Assembly (NCBI GenBank): GCA_900758315.1
Contig: CAAERF010000346.1
Location: forward strand, 1-10,016
DNA length: 10,016 nucleotides
Direction of reading: 5' to 3'
Origin: an uncultured Oscillospiraceae bacterium
Lineage (GTDB): Bacteria > Bacillota > Clostridia > Oscillospirales > Oscillospiraceae
A program made the position numbers and the translations under genes. Within the stretch, counting starts at the first letter, position 1, and each line of letters starts with the position of its first letter. Positions 7,216-10,016 of this stretch are shown piece after piece. The notes under the pieces were generated by a model. It worked only from the letters and a program-made list of their open reading frames with translations. It was not told where the DNA came from and did no database searches.

Positions 7216-7235
7216 GGTAAAACTCCTTTTTTGAT

Positions 7236-7269
7236 AATAAAAATACCGCTGTATCGGGTGATACAGCGG
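7236..7269 (-). terminator. Terminator-like hairpin in the leader of the DUF3846 gene
   Basis: CCGCTGTATC (7246-7255) pairs perfectly over 10 bp with GATACAGCGG (7260-7269) around a 4-nt loop. Read leftward, it is followed by TATTTTTATT and then, about 15 nt on, by the DUF3846 ribosome binding site. It has the form of an intrinsic terminator but lies upstream of a gene, so it either ends transcription from the right or acts as an attenuator. There is no T-run on the other strand. Confidence 0.6.
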
Positions 7270-7290
7270 GGGTAACAATGAATTGGTGCG

Positions 7291-7320
7291 TTCATACCAT
7301 AAGGCATGTGCTTTTAGCAA
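7291..7320 (-). promoter_or_regulatory. Possible promoter of the DUF3846-M23 unit
   Basis: Leftward, TTGCTA (complement of 7315-7320) and TATGAA (complement of 7291-7296) are 18 bp apart, and TGG directly precedes the -10, giving an extended -10. A start near 7284 would put the hairpin at 7246-7269 inside the leader. The match is moderate and unproven. Confidence 0.35.
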
Positions 7321-7599
7321 TTAAGTGGAGGATAAGATTTTCCGCCTCGCAATCACGCAGCAAGTTACCGGCAAGTTAAATGCAGAAAGCCTTACTTGTC
7401 AGCAATACAAGCTTCAACGTTAAACCGATGCTTTTCAAAGACCATCTTGAAGGTCACAATCACTTTCCTGAATCAGGCAAGTTGCCAGCAAGTTAAATCA
7501 GGTCTATACAGCAATATGTGCTGTACATGGAACAAGGCAAAAAGCAAGTGATTGTGATGTTCCTTAGTCGAAAGTCATAATTTGTAAATCCTCGCGGCG
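7321..7599. repeat. Non-coding region with repeated CAAGTT and TCRCAATCAC motifs
   Basis: No credible gene lies here. A 22-bp unit, CAAGTT-n5-CAAGTTAAAT with a leading G, occurs at 7360-7381 and 7477-7498 with two differences. Within each unit CAAGTT recurs at an 11-bp spacing, about one helical turn. TCRCAATCAC occurs at 7347-7356, at 7454-7463, and inverted at 7548-7557; the last two extend to a 12-bp perfect inverted repeat (7454-7465 with 7546-7557). Inside it are CCTGA-A-TCAGG (7467-7477), GGCAA-G-TTGCC (7476-7486) and TACAGCA-ATATG-TGCTGTA (7507-7525). The pattern suggests a protein-binding or processing site such as integrase arm sites, an origin or a transfer origin, or a structured RNA. 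The role is not known. Confidence 0.55.
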
Positions 7600-7616
7600 T
7601 TATTGCTGCGGGGATT
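7587..7616 (-). terminator. Terminator-like hairpin at the end of the dinB operon
   Basis: Twelve bases on each side (7587-7598 and 7605-7616) pair with two mismatches around a 6-nt loop. The stop codon of the small gene (7600-7602) lies in the loop. Leftward the hairpin runs into ATTTACAAATT; rightward it runs into TTTTT, so it may act in both directions. The leftward T-run is short. Confidence 0.45.
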
Positions 7617-7866
7617 TTTCGTTGGTCACCTTCGCCGCCACAAACCACCGTCCATCTTCAAACCATAACTCGCGCTCTTTACCTTGAATCATACAGGTAT
7701 AGCGATCCCCAACACCGCCCACATCGGCGGCACGGCGGCAGATGTCCTTGATCTTGTCGATTTTGTAGACCTGCCCTTTATCAAAAATAATCTGCAGAGG
7801 TCGCAATCTTCCCTCGGTGCTGAAGCGCACATCGACTTCCACATAGCGCTTTTCTCGTTGAATCAT
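7600..7866 (-). CDS. Small DinB-associated protein, function unknown
   Basis: This 88-residue protein is mostly beta-strand in character: EVDVRFSTEGRLRPLQIIF, then VYKIDKIKDICR, YTCMIQGKERELWFEDGRWFVAAK. I recognise this layout from small proteins encoded next to dinB in Clostridia, resembling the DUF6504-type neighbours of Y-family polymerases; no biochemical role is known to me. The start at 7866 is supported by AGGAGG 8 nt upstream, and that ribosome binding site lies in the 12-nt gap after the dinB stop, so the two genes are probably translationally coupled. Conserved-looking aromatic and charged residues at the C-terminal half (WFEDGRWF) could form a binding surface. It is not a YolD-like protein as far as I can see. 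Confidence 0.72.
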   Translation of the reverse strand: MIQREKRYVEVDVRFSTEGRLRPLQIIFDKGQVYKIDKIKDICRRAADVGGVGDRYTCMIQGKERELWFEDGRWFVAAKVTNEKSPQQ

Positions 7867-7878
7867 TTACGATGCCTC

Positions 7879-9132
7879 CTATGCCGTATGAAAATACCCG
7901 ATCGGGTGGATGTTGTGGTCGTCGTAGGCGTTGATTCCACTTAAAACGGGATCTGTGTACACGACCGCCCGCTGTACACTGCGGTAGCCGTAACGCTGGC
8001 GCAGGGTGTCCACGGCTTTGTCGATGTGCTCCAGCTTCTCGCGCTTTTCCTCATTGGAGAAAAAGCCCAATTGCACTGCGCAGTCTGCGGGGCACAGATC
8101 GGCACCGCGCACACCGATGCCGCGCAGGGGCTTCGGCCACGAATAATTGCGCTTGAATAAATCAAAGGCGATGCGGGCAATTTCAATGCTTACATTGGTG
8201 GGGTTGTCCAGCTTTCGGCGGCGCGTAAAGCCGGACAGTTCATTGTCCCGCACATAAATCTCCACTACATTGCACTTGCTGCCGAGGTCGCGCATACGCA
8301 TGGCAACGCTTTCGGAGAGCAGCACCAACATCAGCCACACATCTTCATCTGTGGTCAAATCGCGCGGCGTGGTGGCGCTGTTGCCCACACTTTTAATGGC
8401 AGAATGTGCATCCTGCTTGGCGACCGGCGTCTGGTCCAATCCGCGCGCAAATGCCGAGAGTGTATAGCCCATCACGCCAAACCAGCCCTTGAGGACTTCA
8501 GGGTTCGTTTCCGCAAGCTGACCGATAGTGCGAATACCATAACTGCCTAATTTTCGCTGTGTGGCATTGCCCACATACAAAAGGTCACCCACCGGCAGCG
8601 GGTAGACAATTTGCTTATAATTATCAGGCTCGATGACCGTTATGGCATCGGGCTTTTTATAGTCGCTGCCGAGTTTTGCGGTGATTTTATTAAAAGAAAC
8701 GCCAATCGAAACGGTGATTCCCAACTCCCGTTTAATGCGGTCGCTGATTTCCTTGGCAATTTTTACAGGGTCCCCAAACAAACCCAGACTGCCCGTAATA
8801 TCCAGCCACGCCTCGTCCAAGCCAAAACTCTCCACTTGGTCGGTGTAGTCACGGAAAATCTCGCGCACATAGCTGCTGTATTTCTGGTATTTGCCATAGC
8901 TGGCAGGAACCACGATCAGGTCACGGCAATGCTGCTTTGCCTCCCAAATGGGCATTGCCGTTTTCACGCCCATTCTCTTGGCGGGATAGCTTGCGGTGAG
9001 AACGATACCGTGCCGCGCCTCCGGGTCGCCGCATACGGCAATGCTTTTCCCGCGCAGTTCCGGGTGTTCCTGCATTTCAACGCTTGCGTAAAAGCAGTTG
9101 CAATCGCAATGCAGTATATGCCGCTGTCCCAT
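7879..9132 (-). CDS. dinB: Y-family DNA polymerase (Pol IV/DinB-like)
   Basis: This error-prone translesion polymerase has 417 residues. The palm/finger domain starts with ILHCDCNCFYASVE: Asp10 is the first metal ligand and Tyr15 aligns with the steric gate (Tyr12 of Dpo4). SFGLDEAWLD supplies Asp106 and Glu107, and SIGVSFNKITAKLGSDYKKP (142-161) is the conserved DNA-contact block. A helix-hairpin-helix thumb lies at about 178-230 (VGDLLYVGNATQRKL) and a little finger at about 245-350. QLGFF (354-358) in the tail fits a beta-clamp-binding motif. Position 12 is Asn where many family members have Asp; it is not a required ligand. The start is ATG 9132, with AGGAGG (9143-9148) 10 nt upstream, rather than the 13-residue extension from 9171. 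It is divergent from a LexA-like repressor, which suggests SOS control. Confidence 0.92.
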   Translation of the reverse strand: MGQRHILHCDCNCFYASVEMQEHPELRGKSIAVCGDPEARHGIVLTASYPAKRMGVKTAMPIWEAKQHCRDLIVVPASYGKYQKYSSYVREIFRDYTDQVESFGLDEAWLDITGSLGLFGDPVKIAKEISDRIKRELGITVSIGVSFNKITAKLGSDYKKPDAITVIEPDNYKQIVYPLPVGDLLYVGNATQRKLGSYGIRTIGQLAETNPEVLKGWFGVMGYTLSAFARGLDQTPVAKQDAHSAIKSVGNSATTPRDLTTDEDVWLMLVLLSESVAMRMRDLGSKCNVVEIYVRDNELSGFTRRRKLDNPTNVSIEIARIAFDLFKRNYSWPKPLRGIGVRGADLCPADCAVQLGFFSNEEKREKLEHIDKAVDTLRQRYGYRSVQRAVVYTDPVLSGINAYDDHNIHPIGYFHTA

Positions 9133-9156
9133 ATTGTTCCCACCTCCTATACGCCT

Positions 9157-9185
9157 ATTGTAACACCACAATGTTTCTCTTTCAA
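9157..9185 (-). promoter_or_regulatory. Predicted dinB promoter
   Basis: Leftward, TTGAAA (complement of 9180-9185) and TACAAT (complement of 9157-9162) are separated by exactly 17 bp. The -10 is part of an inverted repeat, ATTGT-n6-ACAAT (9157-9172), a possible repressor contact. The dinB ribosome binding site follows about 9 bp past the -10. Confidence 0.68.
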
Positions 9186-9216
9186 GTGCATTTTACAGGA
9201 CTATAAACGAAAATCC

Positions 9217-9230
9217 GTGTAATTGTACAC
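9217..9230. promoter_or_regulatory. Candidate operator palindrome for the LexA-like repressor
   Basis: GTGTA-ATTG-TACAC is a 5-bp inverted repeat with a 4-nt centre, touching the -35 of the repressor promoter (9231). It does not match the Bacillus LexA box CGAAC-n4-GTTCG, as expected if this repressor has its own specificity. ATTGTAC at 9222-9228 recurs inverted at 9253-9259. Binding is inferred only. Confidence 0.4.
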
Positions 9231-9259
9231 TTGACTTTACATACAGAAAGCAGTACAAT
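9231..9259 (+). promoter_or_regulatory. Predicted promoter of the LexA-like repressor operon
   Basis: TTGACT (9231-9236) and TACAAT (9254-9259) are spaced by 17 bp, close to the sigma-A consensus. GAGGTG (9266-9271) follows, so the leader is very short. It is arranged back-to-back with the dinB promoter. Confidence 0.75.
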
Positions 9260-9278
9260 ATAGTTGAGGTGATATACC

Positions 9279-9965
9279 GTGAGCAACTGGAATAAGCGTA
9301 TTCGTGCCGCGCGTGAAGCGCAGAAGATGACCCGCGAGATGGTCGTACAGAAAATGCAGCAGTTCCTGCCGGAATCCGAGAAGGCTGTGTCCACACGTTC
9401 CTTGATGTCGTGGGAGGCCGGCGAGCGCGAACCCCGCGTTACCGTGGGTGTGGCGCTGGCAAAGGCTTTGGGGTTTGAAGATGTGGCAGTTTTGTATCTG
9501 GATTCCGAACCCAAGCTGAATCAGGCGGGGCAGCAGCGTTTGGGGGAATACCGTTCCATGCTGCTGCACACGGCAGAGTTTACCGAAAAACCGGAGCCGA
9601 CACTGCGTTTGCTGCCGGTTTATTTACAGCCTGCCTCTGCCGGTACCGGTCAGTGGCTGGACGATGACGCCCAAGAGATGACCGAAGTGGACGAATCCGT
9701 ACCCGCCAAGGCGGAGTTCGGTGTCCGCATCGCCGGTGACAGTATGGAGCCGCGCTTTGTGAACGGGCAGACTGTTTGGGTCAAGGCTGCGCAAGATGCC
9801 AACAACGGCGATATTGTGCTTTGCACCTTGAACGACCAAGGCTATTGCAAAAAGCTGCGCAAGGACGAAAACGGCATTGCGCTGATTTCCTTGAATAAAA
9901 AATACGTCCCCATCTCTGTGCGGGAGGAGGACGAGTTCAGAATCGCCGGTATTGTAGTAGGATAA
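9279..9965 (+). CDS. LexA/HdiR-like XRE-S24 self-cleaving repressor
   Basis: The 228-residue protein joins an N-terminal XRE-type helix-turn-helix (about 4-75, with LMSWEAGEREPRV) to a C-terminal S24 peptidase domain (about 112-228). The catalytic dyad is visible as Ser155 in IAGDSMEPRF and Lys191 in YCKKL, 36 residues apart (37 in E. coli LexA). Ala121-Gly122 in PASAGTG is the likely self-cleavage bond. RecA filaments formed after DNA damage would trigger cleavage and release repression. Unlike LexA proper, which has a winged helix, the XRE domain places it with HdiR and phage CI-type repressors. The GTG at 9279 has GAGGTG 7 nt upstream. Its likely targets are its own promoter and the divergent dinB promoter. 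An SRAP gene follows 16 nt downstream, so the rightward operon is damage-response too. Confidence 0.9.
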   Translation: MSNWNKRIRAAREAQKMTREMVVQKMQQFLPESEKAVSTRSLMSWEAGEREPRVTVGVALAKALGFEDVAVLYLDSEPKLNQAGQQRLGEYRSMLLHTAEFTEKPEPTLRLLPVYLQPASAGTGQWLDDDAQEMTEVDESVPAKAEFGVRIAGDSMEPRFVNGQTVWVKAAQDANNGDIVLCTLNDQGYCKKLRKDENGIALISLNKKYVPISVREEDEFRIAGIVVG

Positions 9966-9981
9966 GGAAGGAGCGTCGCGT

Positions 9982-10016
9982 ATGTGTGGACGGTATCAGT
10001 TTTCTGCCGATGAGTA
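9982..10016 (+). CDS. SRAP (YedK/HMCES-like) protein, N-terminus only
   Basis: Only the first 11 codons are in the window: MCGRYQFSADE. The MCGRY start is the hallmark of the SOS response-associated peptidase family, in which Cys2, exposed after removal of Met1, forms a covalent link to abasic sites in single-stranded DNA and shields them. GGAAGGAG ends 8 nt before the ATG, and the repressor stop codon is 16 nt upstream, so the two genes share an operon. The call rests on the short N-terminus plus its SOS neighbours. Confidence 0.82.
   Translation, partial: MCGRYQFSADE

Noticed and set aside
7216..7320. N-terminal extension of the DUF3846 protein from 7320
   Set aside because: The extra 35 codons pass through a terminator-like hairpin and T-rich tract, while a well-spaced AAAGGAG supports the start at 7215.
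7347..7557. CRISPR array
   Set aside because: Only two 22-bp units, 117 bp apart, with no regular spacers and no cas genes.
7454..7557. Miniature inverted-repeat transposable element bounded by a 12-bp inverted repeat
   Set aside because: No target-site duplication flanks the repeats, and a third TCRCAATCAC copy lies outside the pair, which fits binding sites better than terminal repeats.
7879..9132. Loss of a catalytic acid in DinB because Asn12 replaces Asp
   Set aside because: The three metal ligands Asp10, Asp106 and Glu107 are present; position 12 is not a ligand side chain in the family.
8611..9222. 203-codon open frame on the + strand
   Set aside because: It is antisense to dinB and runs through the dinB ribosome site and -10; no recognisable domain.

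Overview
The window looks like a chromosomal segment of a gut-type Clostridia, most likely an Oscillospiraceae/Ruminococcaceae relative (Faecalibacterium, Gemmiger or Subdoligranulum-like). This rests on three things: an AgaS/NagA/PfkB amino-sugar locus, proteins typical of Clostridia integrative elements (an M23 peptidase of the CD1108 type and a DUF3846 protein), and a Firmicutes-style DinB/LexA-like/SRAP cluster with strong AGGAGG ribosome binding sites. No marker gene fixes the genus.

Region 1 (1-4989) is an amino-sugar locus built around a divergent promoter region (1702-2011). Leftward run agaS and a mannose-family PTS EIIA gene, closed by a clear intrinsic terminator (7-43). Rightward run an N-acetylhexosamine-6-phosphate deacetylase, a PfkB-family sugar-phosphate kinase, and a NAT_N/GNAT_C-type acyltransferase-like protein with an abnormal start region. 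Together they fit N-acetylgalactosamine/galactosamine use: uptake as the 6-phosphate, deacetylation, AgaS deamination/isomerisation to tagatose-6-phosphate, then phosphorylation to tagatose-1,6-bisphosphate. The permease subunits (EIIB/C/D) and the aldolase are not in the window.

Region 2 (4990-7599) looks like a remnant of an integrative conjugative element. Two leftward genes, DUF3846 and a membrane-anchored M23 peptidase, are 2 nt apart and sit behind a possible attenuator hairpin. Upstream lies about 300 bp of non-coding, repeat-rich DNA (7321-7599). No relaxase, coupling protein, VirB4 or integrase is present. A non-coding junction (4990-5152) separates this block from the sugar locus.

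Region 3 (7587-10016) is a DNA-damage module. A Y-family polymerase (DinB type) and a small partner protein are transcribed leftward and end at a terminator-like hairpin. Divergent from them is a self-cleaving LexA/HdiR-like repressor, followed by the start of an SRAP (YedK/HMCES-like) gene cut by the window end. Two well-formed face-to-face promoters and a palindrome between dinB and the repressor suggest that the repressor controls both arms.
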